From contig OZ220464.1 in assembly GCA_965115825.1 (NCBI GenBank), positions 3,100,001 through 3,164,000 of the forward strand: 64,000 nt of DNA. Direction: 5' to 3'. This document shows, piece after piece, positions 10,304 to 18,082 of this stretch. The notes under the pieces are model-generated. The model saw only the letters and a list, made by a program, of their open reading frames with translations, was not told the DNA's origin and ran no database searches. A program made the position numbers and the translations under genes. How positions within the stretch are numbered: position 1 is the first letter of the stretch; every line of letters begins with the position of its first letter. The stretch comes from Bin87 sp965115825 (GTDB lineage Bacteria > Chloroflexota > Dehalococcoidia > Lucifugimonadales > UBA3495).

Positions 10304-10741
10304 ATGACCCTGATGCGCGAAACCCCCAAAGACCACGGCCTGCTGCTCGACCACGACCCCAGGGGCGCGCGACGCCTTTCCGTCACGCTGGCCGGCAAAT
10401 CTCCCCGTAAAAACGGGCGTCGTTTGCAGTACGCTACCGGCGCCCTCTACCAACGCTGCTTTCAGCACGTGTCCACCATATTATGGAACCACCACGGCGA
10501 ACGGCTGCGGCCGCCGGAGGAAGCCGGGCGGCAGTATCTCCCCATCACGGAAGAGGCCGCAGTCCAAATCCGACTGCTGCTGGATGCCGTGAACGGCGCG
10601 AAGCCGGCCGACAAGGCGGAACGGCTTGCCCGCGCCATCGCCGACCTGCACCCCTGCGAAAGCAGCTGGTGGTACGCCTGCCACAAGAATCGCAACCGCC
10701 CCCGCCGCATTCTCGAAGCCCTGACGCTGATGTATGCTTAA
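10304..10741 (+). CDS. Small basic protein of DUF499 system 1
   Basis: A 145-residue Arg-rich protein with no named family that I can assign. It is the counterpart of the protein at 30881: both begin with a HxLxLDHxPxGxxRxxVTLA pattern, have a central YxxxSxILxxHxGERLR segment and end in CExxWWYAxxxNRxRPRxxxxALxLMYA. This conservation between two diverged systems shows it is a true core component. The Trp-Trp and basic C-terminus suggest nucleic-acid or partner binding (inference). Its 3' end overlaps the next frame at TAATG. Copies of its last ~50 bp occur three more times downstream, at the junctions of the A-B pairs. Confidence 0.7.
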   Translation: MTLMRETPKDHGLLLDHDPRGARRLSVTLAGKSPRKNGRRLQYATGALYQRCFQHVSTILWNHHGERLRPPEEAGRQYLPITEEAAVQIRLLLDAVNGAKPADKAERLARAIADLHPCESSWWYACHKNRNRPRRILEALTLMYA

Positions 10742-10752
10742 TGGACTACAAA

Positions 10753-11154
10753 ATGCAGTACCGCGAATCCCTGCCGCCTGATTGCCCTCCGCTCACCGCG
10801 CTGGACATCACAGAGCGGATAGTGCGTTACCGACTGTTGAAAACCTCAGCTCCCCAGCAAGACGACTTTGATTCCTACGTGAAGGATCACGGAGGGCCGA
10901 ACCCGGAAATCCCCAGGACACCCTGTGAGCAAAGAGGCGTGTCCTTGTGGGCATCGCTGGAAGCCGCGCAAGGGCTGATGCTGGGAACCCCCAACAGGAA
11001 ACGTCGGAGCAGAACACCCCGGTGGCAGTCTATCGGCGAACTGACCATTCCCGCCGGGGCAGGTAAGCTGAACCCAGTTGAAAAAAGCGGGCATCAAACT
11101 TGGTGCCCGTCACAAGCATTCGACCCGGTTGAAAACTGCAAGGTGATAACATGA
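10753..11154 (+). CDS. A-type small protein, pair 1
   Basis: A 133-residue protein starting MQYRESLPPDCPPLTALDITERIVRYRL. I chose ATG 10753 rather than ATG 10741 because homologues at 11789 and 12967 begin at the same MxYRE motif. The family pattern is LPPDCPP, then a YRLL segment, a Cys followed by GVSLW/GLSVF, an AGAGKL segment and a TWW/TWC-P near the end. The YRL...GLSV order faintly recalls ADP-ribosyltransferase-like folds, but this is weak. Its stop overlaps the start of the B gene by ATGA, so the two are translationally coupled. Function unknown; a toxin-antitoxin-like pair is one possibility. Confidence 0.65.
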   Translation: MQYRESLPPDCPPLTALDITERIVRYRLLKTSAPQQDDFDSYVKDHGGPNPEIPRTPCEQRGVSLWASLEAAQGLMLGTPNRKRRSRTPRWQSIGELTIPAGAGKLNPVEKSGHQTWCPSQAFDPVENCKVIT

Positions 11155-11564
11155 AAGTCGCATTCAAAGAATCAATACTCTACTACGATTGTGAACTCAT
11201 TTTCGAAGCCGAGGACGAAACCGGGCGGCGTTATATCGCAGTGCACGACGACGACTACCAGACCGGATGTGAGTACTTCATGGTGCCGGCCACCCGCGAA
11301 GACCTGACCGCATTCAAAGCCGGGCAAGTCGGCTTGCGGAGCCTGTTGCTGGCTTCTCCCGCCGGAGAGTGGCACACCACCAAAATAGCCGCGGACACCG
11401 ACGGGATAACCCTGATCCGCCAGCCTACCCCCATAACGGACCAGGCAGACCTGCTCGCAACGGATTATTACGTAATGACCCCTAAATCCGGCCAAACCCA
11501 ACAGGAAGACGCAGAACCGCCTCCGCTCTCGGCAGACGCCGCAACCGCCCCCGCCGCATTCTAG
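11151..11564 (+). CDS. B-type small protein, pair 1, hybrid 3' end
   Basis: A 137-residue protein coupled to A1 by an ATGA overlap. The first ~110 residues follow the B pattern: a tyrosine-rich start (LYYDCELIFEAEDETGRRYIAV), GCEYFMVPAT, LRSLLLASPAGEW, and a short proline segment before the end. The last ~8 codons are read out of frame from a copy of the tail of the 10304 gene, so the true C-terminus has been replaced by recombination. Similar B domains occur at 12157, 13350, 32468 and at the front of the DUF1156 methylase at 14279. Function unknown. Confidence 0.65.
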   Translation: MKVAFKESILYYDCELIFEAEDETGRRYIAVHDDDYQTGCEYFMVPATREDLTAFKAGQVGLRSLLLASPAGEWHTTKIAADTDGITLIRQPTPITDQADLLATDYYVMTPKSGQTQQEDAEPPPLSADAATAPAAF

Positions 11565-11588
11565 AAGCCCTGACGCTGATGTACGCTT
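11540..11588 (+). repeat. Copy of the 3' end of the 10304 gene
   Basis: Nearly identical to 10691-10740 (the codons for NRPRRILEALTLMYA). The same tail recurs at 12906-12955 and, shorter, at 13820-13850. Each copy sits next to the end of one B gene, marking recombination junctions. Confidence 0.8.
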
Positions 11589-11732
11589 GAAGTAACGTAA
11601 ACCATGGCGCAACACGCCAATCAAACGGCTCCGTGCCATCCCGCAATACAAGGAAAGGGCATGTCAACCGCCCCCGTCCTCGCAAGGTAATGCCGGCCAT
11701 CACCCTCCCTTACGCTTGAGCGCCTCCCGCCT

Positions 11733-11761
11733 TTGACGCCGGCGATATGTTTGGTTAGAAT
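11733..11761 (+). promoter_or_regulatory. Promoter of A2-B2
   Basis: TTGACG at 11733-11738, a 17-bp spacer and TAGAAT at 11756-11761, 28 bp upstream of ATG 11789. A matching element, starting with the same TTGACGCCGGC, lies at 32393-32421 in front of the B-type gene of system 2. This gives the pair its own transcription start inside the system 1 cluster. Confidence 0.6.
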
Positions 11762-11788
11762 GGCAGCCCCGTAACGGGGAGATCTAAG

Positions 11789-12160
11789 ATGGAATACCGT
11801 GAGCAGCTGCCTCCTGACTGCCCTCCGCTGGACGCAGCGGAAATAACTGAGCCAACCAAATTGTACCGCTTGGTAAAATCCCTGCCGCCAAGCGCCGATG
11901 ACTTTCAATCATACCGGGCCCTCAGGCCGAACGACGATTTCGGAAAGGAAGAATGCAAAGCCAGTGGGCTATCCGTGTACAGCAGACGCTCTAGCGCCGA
12001 AAACCGGCGTCTTACCCCGAACTTCAGAGAGTATCACATTTGCGAACTCGATCTGAGCAACGGCGCCGGCAAGCTCCAGAGAAGCGGCGGAGCGCACTGC
12101 ACATGGTGGCCATACGCCGGCTACCTGGTGAGAGCTGATGCGGGAACGGTCCAGCTATGA
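11789..12160 (+). CDS. A-type small protein, pair 2
   Basis: A 123-residue member of the A family: MEYREQLPPDCPPLDAAEI, then KLYRLVKSLPPSADDF, ECKASGLSVYSRRSSAE, and a CTWWPYAGYL ending. It has its own promoter just upstream, unlike pair 1. The stop overlaps the start of B2 by ATGA. Among the A proteins it is closest in layout to A4 at 13845 (both have the DDF/EDF...EC...GLSV order). Function unknown. Confidence 0.65.
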   Translation: MEYREQLPPDCPPLDAAEITEPTKLYRLVKSLPPSADDFQSYRALRPNDDFGKEECKASGLSVYSRRSSAENRRLTPNFREYHICELDLSNGAGKLQRSGGAHCTWWPYAGYLVRADAGTVQL

Positions 12161-12585
12161 AAACGGTTACTCCCAACACCGTCTTGGACTACTATGACGG
12201 CATCCAGATTTTCACGGCTAGCGACGATATCGGAGGCCAGTACATCGGTACAATGGTCGGAACCGAAGGTGATTATGGCCGATACTTGGTCACCAGCGTT
12301 TCACCATCCAACCTGCATCTGTTTCGTTGCGGCGAAATGGACTTGCGCGCCCTGTTGCTTTCATCGCCCACCTACGAGAGGTTCATCACCGTGGCCTCCG
12401 GGAAGTTCTCGGACCAGCTGCGCCTCTCCACAATGGAGGAATCTCTGGAGCAGAGTCCTCTTCTGCCGGAAGCAGGGTTTTTCTTGGAAGAAGAGCCTAT
12501 TCAGGCCCCGCTGGTCTCAGAGGCCAAGGCGCGCAACAACCTAGTCTTGGAAATAACTACGGCGCCGCCGGAACCGGAAATTTGA
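12157..12585 (+). CDS. B-type small protein, pair 2
   Basis: A 142-residue B-family protein, coupled by ATGA to A2. It begins MKTVTPNTVLDYYDGIQIF, followed by GGQYIGTMVG, YLVTSVSPSNLHLFRCGEMD and LRALLLSSPTYERF, then an acidic C-terminus. The first ~120 residues are very close to the B-type gene at 32468 in system 2, including the shared promoter type, so one was copied from the other or both moved together; system 2 has lost the A partner. Its last residues (APPEPEI) run into a sequence that also precedes the methylase at 14279. Function unknown. Confidence 0.65.
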   Translation: MKTVTPNTVLDYYDGIQIFTASDDIGGQYIGTMVGTEGDYGRYLVTSVSPSNLHLFRCGEMDLRALLLSSPTYERFITVASGKFSDQLRLSTMEESLEQSPLLPEAGFFLEEEPIQAPLVSEAKARNNLVLEITTAPPEPEI

Positions 12586-12612
12586 TATTCTTACCAACTC
12601 CGAGGTAATCAT

Positions 12613-12955
12613 ATGAACCGGACCATACGCGCGATAAAAGTCCTGGACTACTACGACGGCGTTTTGGCGTTCACGGGAGAAGACTCCAATGCACGTCTGG
12701 TGGGCCCGCCGTCCCCTCATCGCTAGCCGCGCCGCCGCCGCGTCCTTGATGAACTCCTACGCCGACCATAGCCGGTTCATCTAGGCTATAGGCTCAACCG
12801 ACGCGGACCAGGCAGACCTGCTCGCAACGGATTATTACGTAATGACCCCTAAATCCGGCCAAACCCAACAGGAAGACGCAGAAACCCTCCGCTCTCGGCA
12901 GACGCCGCAACCGCCCCCGCCGCATTCTAGAAGCCCTACGTTGATGTATGCTTAA
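12613..12955 (+). pseudogene. Mosaic scar of B domain, methylase and small-gene tail
   Basis: Three fragments are joined here. 12613-12689 copies the start of the methylase gene at 14279 (MNRTIRAIKVLDYYDGVL... region). 12690-~12805 copies an internal piece of the DUF1156 part (HVWWARRPLIASRAAAA, matching 14758 onward) and carries stop codons. ~12806-12955 copies the end of B1 (DQADLLATDYYVMTPKSGQ) followed by the tail of the 10304 gene. No long frame survives. It records at least two deletions or exchanges within the A-B-methylase array. Together with 12586-12612 it fills the gap between B2 and A3. Confidence 0.8.
12906..12955 (+). repeat. Third copy of the 10304 gene tail
   Basis: Same ~50-bp tail as 10691-10740, followed directly by the start region of A3 just as the original is followed by A1 (TTAATGGACTA spacing kept). 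It shows that the unit copied was tail plus A plus B. Confidence 0.75.
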
Positions 12956-12966
12956 TGGACTAAAAA

Positions 12967-13353
12967 ATGCAGTACCGCGAACCCCTACCGCCTGATTGCC
13001 CTCCGCTCACCGCTCAGGACATCACAGAGCGGATGGTGCGTTACCGACTGTTGGAGGGCATTGCCCCCGCTCAAAAGGATTTTGACTCATTTGCAAAGCA
13101 AAAGGGGCGCTACCTTCAGAAGAGCAAGAGAACGCCATGCGAACAGAGCGGCGTGTCCTTGTGGAAATCCCTAAACTCTGTGCGCGCGTTGCTGGCAGGC
13201 GACCTCAACAAAGCTGGCAAGTGGCGAAGCATCGGCGAACTCACTATACCCACCGGGGCGGGGAAGCTAAACCCCATTGAACCTGGCGGGCATCAAACAT
13301 GGTGGCCGTCCAAAGACTTTAACCCGGTCGCAAGCTGCAAGGTGATAACATGA
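12967..13353 (+). CDS. A-type small protein, pair 3
   Basis: A 128-residue A-family protein very similar to A1 at 10753: MQYREPLPPDCPPLTAQDITERMVRYRLL, then TPCEQSGVSLWKSL, WRSIGELTIPTGAGKLNPIE and HQTWWPSKDF. An upstream ATG at 12955 is followed by a TAA, which fixes the start at 12967 and supports the same start in A1. It overlaps B3 by ATGA. Function unknown. Confidence 0.65.
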   Translation: MQYREPLPPDCPPLTAQDITERMVRYRLLEGIAPAQKDFDSFAKQKGRYLQKSKRTPCEQSGVSLWKSLNSVRALLAGDLNKAGKWRSIGELTIPTGAGKLNPIEPGGHQTWWPSKDFNPVASCKVIT

Positions 13354-13841
13354 ATGTAACTTATGAAGCCACGCTGCTCTGCAACGATTGCGACCTCATC
13401 TTTGAAGCCGTGGACGAGGCAGGACAGCGCTATATCTCCGTTCACACCGGCGATTACGAAACAGGGTGCGAGTACATTATTGCGCCGGCATCGCCGGAGG
13501 GCCTCGCCGCCTTCAAGAACGGCGAAATCGACTTGCGCCGCCTCTTGCGGGACTCCCCGACCCAGCAATGGTACACCGCCGCATTGGACGTGAATGACAC
13601 TAACGCTGACATCGCCCTGTGCCAACAGGACACGCCAATCTCACATTGCGACAGCCTGCCGGGAGCAGGGCTGTACATAGGCGTGGGTGAATCCCAGGAA
13701 ATTATACAGGAATCTGTACCGCCCGCAGCGGCCTACAACTCCGTCGTACCCCGCCTCACCGAAAAACGGTTCCCTGTCAACCCGATTTCCACGGAGGCAA
13801 TCCGCGAACGCAACGCCAAGCGCTCGAAGCCCTGGTGTTGA
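13350..13841 (+). CDS. B-type small protein, pair 3, with methylase remnant
   Basis: A 163-residue protein. Residues 1-~120 follow the B1 pattern (DCDLIFEAVDEAGQRYISV, GCEYIIAPAS, LRRLLRDSP). Residues ~130-155 read PRLTEKRFPVNPISTEAIRE, which is a degraded copy of the first residues of a DUF1156 methylase (PRLIENWLPINEISVEAVRE at 14660). The gene then ends in a copy of the tail of the 10304 gene. B3 was therefore once a B-methylase fusion like the intact gene at 14279 and was cut short by recombination. Whether the product is stable is unknown. Confidence 0.65.
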   Translation: MNVTYEATLLCNDCDLIFEAVDEAGQRYISVHTGDYETGCEYIIAPASPEGLAAFKNGEIDLRRLLRDSPTQQWYTAALDVNDTNADIALCQQDTPISHCDSLPGAGLYIGVGESQEIIQESVPPAAAYNSVVPRLTEKRFPVNPISTEAIRERNAKRSKPWC

Positions 13842-13850
13842 TGTATGGCT
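13820..13850 (+). repeat. Partial fourth copy of the 10304 gene tail
   Basis: The last ~30 bp of the tail (coding for LEALVLMYG-like sequence) close the B3 hybrid and overlap the start codon of A4 at 13845. Confidence 0.55.
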
Positions 13851-14282
13851 GAAACGCAGGAGCCGAAGCAGTCGGATGCAACGACATTCGGCACGCCGGC
13901 GGACGCGGCGATATTCAGGGATCAACTACCCGTAGGGTGCCCACCCCCAGACGCCAGAGAAATCACCCGAGCAACCGCTGTCTATCGACTGGTGTGGAAC
14001 ATCCCGCCTACGGAGGAAGATTTCAGGTCTCAACGCAGCCTCCACCCAAACCGCGACTTCAGGATTCCCGAATGTCAGACACGAGGGCTGTCGGTATTCG
14101 TCAAGCGCGAGGACGCAGAGCGAGCAGCGTTGAGAAGCGCAAATTTGAAGGGGGCTCAAGTCGCCAGGCTGGACTTAAAGCAGGGCGCCGGTTACATCAA
14201 GCAAACCGGGAGAAGAAGCCATCACACTTGGTGGCCTTACCGGAAATTTGATATTCTTACCAACTCCGAGGTAATCAAATGA
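13845..14282 (+). CDS. A-type small protein, pair 4
   Basis: A 145-residue A-family protein with a ~25-residue N-terminal extension. Core: LPVGCPPPDAREITRATAVYRLVW, PPTEEDFRSQRSL, ECQTRGLSVFVKREDAERA, LDLKQGAGYI and HHTWWPYRKFDI. Its stop overlaps the start of the B-methylase fusion at 14279 by ATGA, so the A protein is translationally coupled to the methylase itself. This makes a functional link between A and the methylase-attached B domain likely. Biochemical function unknown. Confidence 0.65.
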   Translation: MAETQEPKQSDATTFGTPADAAIFRDQLPVGCPPPDAREITRATAVYRLVWNIPPTEEDFRSQRSLHPNRDFRIPECQTRGLSVFVKREDAERAALRSANLKGAQVARLDLKQGAGYIKQTGRRSHHTWWPYRKFDILTNSEVIK

Positions 14283-17200
14283 ACCGGACGATACGGGCGA
14301 TAAAAGTCCTGGACTACTACGACGGCGTTTTGGTGTTCACAGGCCAGGACTCCAATAGCAGACGGTACGTCGGTTCCATCATAGACACCGCCGACGGAAT
14401 CGACCGCTACCTGGTGAAAGGCGCTACCCCGGAACGGGTAAGCGACCTGGAAAACGGCAAAATAGACCTCCGCAGCCTGCTGCTTGAAAACCCATACGAC
14501 AGTTGGTACCTGACCTACGACGGCGCTGCGCCGGATCAGCCGCTGGAACTGCATCTGCAAGACGGCCCGCTTGAAAACACGGAATTCCTGCCATCCGAGG
14601 GTTACTTTCTTGGTGAGGAGAACCCCTCCCCCTCCAACCCCACCCGCAACCCCGCCGCCCCACGCCTCATCGAAAACTGGCTCCCCATCAACGAAATCTC
14701 GGTTGAGGCCGTCCGTGAAGGCGGGGCGCTGGCTGGACACCCGCCGGTCAACCAACTCCACGTCTGGTGGGCCCGCCGTCCCCTCATCGCTAGCCGCGCC
14801 GCCGCCGCCGCTTCCTTGATGAACGCCGAGGCCGACCATAGCCGGTTCATCCAGGCTATCGGCTCAACCGATACCGTTGTTAAAGAACGCCGCCGGATGG
14901 ATGAAATCAAAGCCAGCGGGCAATGGTCTAATGTCGCCTTCAGCAACAAGCGCGCTTTCACTCACAACCTCACCACCGACGAACATAAATGGTTCAACGA
15001 CAATCTGTCTGTCAAAACCCCCATACTCCTCGACGTAACCGCCGGCGGCGGCTCCATCCCCTTCGAGGCCGGCCGCCTCGGCTTGCGCGCCATCGCCAAC
15101 GAGCTGAACCCCGTCGCCAGCCTCATCCTCCGCGCCACCTGCGAATGGCCCCAGCGTTACGGCTACTCCCTGCTGGATGACTACCGCGCTTGCTCCCAGG
15201 CATTCCAGGCCCGCGTCTCCCAGCTCCTGGCCGATGTCTATCCCGTCGAATCGGCCCCCGACTACCCCGTCGGCGACCCGTCGCCCCCCCAACCTCAAAA
15301 CGAAAAAAATTCCGTCGTCCGCGCCCACAGATATGCCCAAACATATCTGTGGGCGCGGACGACCGCTTGCCACGCTTGCCGCAAGGTCATCCCACTGTCT
15401 CCAAACTGGCGACTGGACAACAAAGGCACCGGCCTCCGGGTTGAACCCCAGACTGAACCGGGGTCGGATCCCATAGGACTCCGCATCGTCCACCACCGCG
15501 ACTCCTGCCCCGATTGCCGCTCCACCGACAAAACCTGCGCCCTGGCCGCCCAATACCCCGACCGTCCCATCAGCCCCGGCACCGTCGCCGGCGCTATCGC
15601 CACCTGCCCCGCCTGCGGCAGCACTACCCCCAGAGGCTACCTCGCCCAGGAAGCCCAGGCCGGCCGCATGGGGCACCGCCTCTACTGCGTCATCTACCGG
15701 GACAGTTGGCGCGACCTGACCAAAGCCGGCAAACCCAAGAAGCGGGAAACCACCCGCCGGGTTTTCGCCGAACCCGAGGAACGCCATTTTGCCAGCGATA
15801 TCCACGTCGCCGACGAGCTGGCCCGCCTACGTCCCCAGTGGGACGCCGCCGACGTGCTGCCCAACGAGGAAGTGCCCGTTGGCAACGACCAACGTCCCCA
15901 CACTTACGGCATGAAGCAGTGGGTCAAGATGTTCAACCCCCGCCAGCAACTGGCCCACGGCTACTGCGTCCAGGCATTCCGCGAACTGGTCGACGCCGAC
16001 GCCAACGCCGGCCGCCTCGACGACTGCCGCCAAGCCGCCTGGGCCTGCATCGCCCTGGCCCTCGACAAAGTTACTGGGCGCAATAGCCTGCTGTGTGTAT
16101 GGGACCCTGGAACCAACAAAGTGGCGAATACATTCGCAACTCACGACTTCGGGATGAAATGGTCCTACGCAGAGATGGCGATAACCTGCCGCGGCCTGGG
16201 AGTGGAGTGGAGTCTCGGCGACATTGATGAATGCCTCTCCCAAATCATCGCCATGGCCGGCCACGCCAAACCCGACGGCGACGCCTCCGGCCGGCTCCTC
16301 TCCGACGCCGCCGGCCCCGCCGTCGCTCCACCCGCCCGGATCATCCGGGGCGACGCCCGCGACCTCCCCCTGGACGACGCATCCATAGATTGCATCGTCT
16401 TTGACCCGCCTTACGAGCAGAACGTCTGCTACGCCGAACTGTCCGACTTCTTCTACGTCTGGCTCAAGCGCACTGCCGGCTACGTATTCCCCGACGCCTT
16501 CACCGACTACCTCACCGAGAAAGACCAGGAGGCCATCTCCAGCCCGGCCCGCTTCCGACGGGCACGGGAACGGGCCGCCCAGGCTCAATCAAAGCAACGG
16601 TCAACCGCCAGTCTGGCCCTCGCCGACTACCAGGAAAAGATGGCCGAAATCTTCGCCGAGTGCCGTCGCGTCATCAAGGACAACGGCCCTGACCAGGGCA
16701 TCATGACCGTGATGTTCAACCACAAGTCCACCGCCGCCTGGGAGTCGCTCACCATTGCCCTCATCAACGCCGGCTTTGCCATCACCCGCACCTGGCCGGT
16801 CAAGACCGAAGCCGAGTCCAGCATGCACATCAGGGACAAGGCCGCCGCCCGCACCACCATCCTGCTGGTCTGCCGGCCCCGGTCGGAAAACCTGTTCCCC
16901 AAACCCTGGCACGAAGTCGAGGATCTCATCGCCCAAGCCGTGCGGGACGACATCCGCGACAATCTGAGTAAGGCCGGCCTCAAGCCCATCGACCTCTACC
17001 TCAGCGCCTTCGGGCCGGCCTTGCGGGTCATCAGCGAGCACTGGGGCACGGAACGGGAAAGCGCCAACCCCGACCCGGCACGTTCAGAAAGACCCTTTGA
17101 AGTAACGCCTACCGACGCCCTCCAAGTCGCCCGCCGCGAAGTCAGCCGACACCGCGCCCAGGAAATCAGCCGGGAATGGGCCAACAACCCGGCGGACGCC

Positions 17201-17662
17201 CCCACCAAGTTCTACATCCTCGCCAAAGACGCCACGGAGAACGACACCCTCCTGTTCGACGAGGCCAACCTGCTGGCCCGGGCCATCGGCGTCAGCCTGG
17301 AAAAGAGCGACGCCGCCATGAAGCGCATCGTAGCGTTCAAAGGCGACAAGGTTTCACTGCTCAACGCCCGCGACCGCCTGGCGGCGCGCATCATCGGAGA
17401 GGACATCCAGGCCGGCTCCACGCTGGACATCGTTCACACCGCCGTCGCCCTGACCGACCGCCGCAACACGCTGGACGCCCGGCAGTGGCTAACGCAGCGC
17501 CTCCACGACCCGCAGGACAACCAATTCCGCGCCACGCTGGAGGCCCTGATCCGCACCACCAAACCCGGCCACGACGACTACCAGGCCCAGCGCAACCTCT
17601 GGCAAGCCCTCTACGCCACCGATCCCCCCCAACCCGCCGCAGCCCAAGCGCAACTGCTCTAG
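14279..17662 (+). CDS. DUF1156 DNA methylase with N-terminal B domain, system 1
   Basis: A 1127-residue fusion. Residues 1-~120 are a B domain (VLDYYDGVLVFTGQD...LRSLLLENPYDSWY). From Pro128 the DUF1156 methylase starts: PRLIENWLPINEISVEAVRE, HVWWARRPL, then the AdoMet site LLDVTAGGGSIPFEAGRLG and ANELNPVA. Zinc-ribbon cysteines follow (CHACRK, CPDC, CPACGS). The catalytic DPPY motif is Asp709-Tyr712 in VFDPPYEQNVCYAELSDFFYVWLKR, typical of amino (N6-adenine or N4-cytosine) methylases. By family it is the modification subunit of the DUF499 system. The length exceeds the system 2 paralogue (983) by about the B domain. Residues 346-362 are encoded by a perfect inverted repeat. Confidence 0.88.
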   Translation: MNRTIRAIKVLDYYDGVLVFTGQDSNSRRYVGSIIDTADGIDRYLVKGATPERVSDLENGKIDLRSLLLENPYDSWYLTYDGAAPDQPLELHLQDGPLENTEFLPSEGYFLGEENPSPSNPTRNPAAPRLIENWLPINEISVEAVREGGALAGHPPVNQLHVWWARRPLIASRAAAAASLMNAEADHSRFIQAIGSTDTVVKERRRMDEIKASGQWSNVAFSNKRAFTHNLTTDEHKWFNDNLSVKTPILLDVTAGGGSIPFEAGRLGLRAIANELNPVASLILRATCEWPQRYGYSLLDDYRACSQAFQARVSQLLADVYPVESAPDYPVGDPSPPQPQNEKNSVVRAHRYAQTYLWARTTACHACRKVIPLSPNWRLDNKGTGLRVEPQTEPGSDPIGLRIVHHRDSCPDCRSTDKTCALAAQYPDRPISPGTVAGAIATCPACGSTTPRGYLAQEAQAGRMGHRLYCVIYRDSWRDLTKAGKPKKRETTRRVFAEPEERHFASDIHVADELARLRPQWDAADVLPNEEVPVGNDQRPHTYGMKQWVKMFNPRQQLAHGYCVQAFRELVDADANAGRLDDCRQAAWACIALALDKVTGRNSLLCVWDPGTNKVANTFATHDFGMKWSYAEMAITCRGLGVEWSLGDIDECLSQIIAMAGHAKPDGDASGRLLSDAAGPAVAPPARIIRGDARDLPLDDASIDCIVFDPPYEQNVCYAELSDFFYVWLKRTAGYVFPDAFTDYLTEKDQEAISSPARFRRARERAAQAQSKQRSTASLALADYQEKMAEIFAECRRVIKDNGPDQGIMTVMFNHKSTAAWESLTIALINAGFAITRTWPVKTEAESSMHIRDKAAARTTILLVCRPRSENLFPKPWHEVEDLIAQAVRDDIRDNLSKAGLKPIDLYLSAFGPALRVISEHWGTERESANPDPARSERPFEVTPTDALQVARREVSRHRAQEISREWANNPADAPTKFYILAKDATENDTLLFDEANLLARAIGVSLEKSDAAMKRIVAFKGDKVSLLNARDRLAARIIGEDIQAGSTLDIVHTAVALTDRRNTLDARQWLTQRLHDPQDNQFRATLEALIRTTKPGHDDYQAQRNLWQALYATDPPQPAAAQAQLL
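15314..15363. repeat. Perfect 22-bp inverted repeat inside methylase gene 1
   Basis: Left arm 15314-15335, loop CCCAAA 15336-15341, right arm 15342-15363; all 22 bases pair. It encodes the segment around VVRAHRY...QTYLWART. The homologous place in the other methylase gene (35336-35387) also holds a perfect palindrome with different bases. Confidence 0.95.
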
Positions 17663-17692
17663 AAAAACCTCAACAACCCAAGGAGTGCAAAT

Positions 17693-18082
17693 ATGCCGGC
17701 AATACCCACGTTCATCAGCTTCGACGCGGAACACGACGAAGCCCTGAAAAACGCCCTCAACGGACAGGCCAAATACCCAAACTCACCGTTCAGCATCATC
17801 AACTGGTCGGTCAACGAGCCGTTCGAAGGCAATTGGCGAGAAAAGGTGCGCGCACGCATCAAACGAGCCCGTGTAATGGCCGTAATATGCGGCCAGCATA
17901 CCCACACCGCAAGCGGAGTTTCCGTCGAAATCGAGATCGCCCGCGAGGAGAAAATCCCGTACTTCCTGCTAAAGGGACACCCCGACAAGCAATGCACCAA
18001 GCCCAAGGCCGCTCTGCCTTCCGACAAAATCTACACCTGGACTTGGGAAAATCTGGTGAAGCTGATAAATGGACAAAGATAA
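17693..18082 (+). CDS. TIR-like protein (ThsB/DUF1863 type)
   Basis: A 129-residue single-domain protein. FISFDAEHD at residues 7-15, the INWSVNEPF segment, WREKVRARIKRARVMAVICGQHTH and VEIEIAREEKIPYF match the TIR-like family that includes the Thoeris sensor ThsB. In Thoeris such proteins make a cyclic ADP-ribose signal from NAD+ on infection. It has a strong ribosome binding site (AGGAGTG) and overlaps the next gene by 14 bp, so it acts with that membrane protein. It lies in the slot between methylase and helicase; the same slot in system 2 holds a toxin-antitoxin pair. No ThsA is present here. Confidence 0.75.
   Translation: MPAIPTFISFDAEHDEALKNALNGQAKYPNSPFSIINWSVNEPFEGNWREKVRARIKRARVMAVICGQHTHTASGVSVEIEIAREEKIPYFLLKGHPDKQCTKPKAALPSDKIYTWTWENLVKLINGQR

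Noticed and set aside
10483..11154. A longer version of A1 starting at 10483.
   Set aside because: It overlaps the conserved small core gene in another frame; homologues start at the MxYRE motif (10753).
15314..15363. Interpretation of the palindrome as an intrinsic terminator.
   Set aside because: No T-run follows and the gene continues intact for another 2.3 kb.
14864..15805. Minus-strand open frame of 313 codons inside methylase gene 1.
   Set aside because: Shadow of a GC-rich coding strand; the plus strand holds a complete methylase with motifs.
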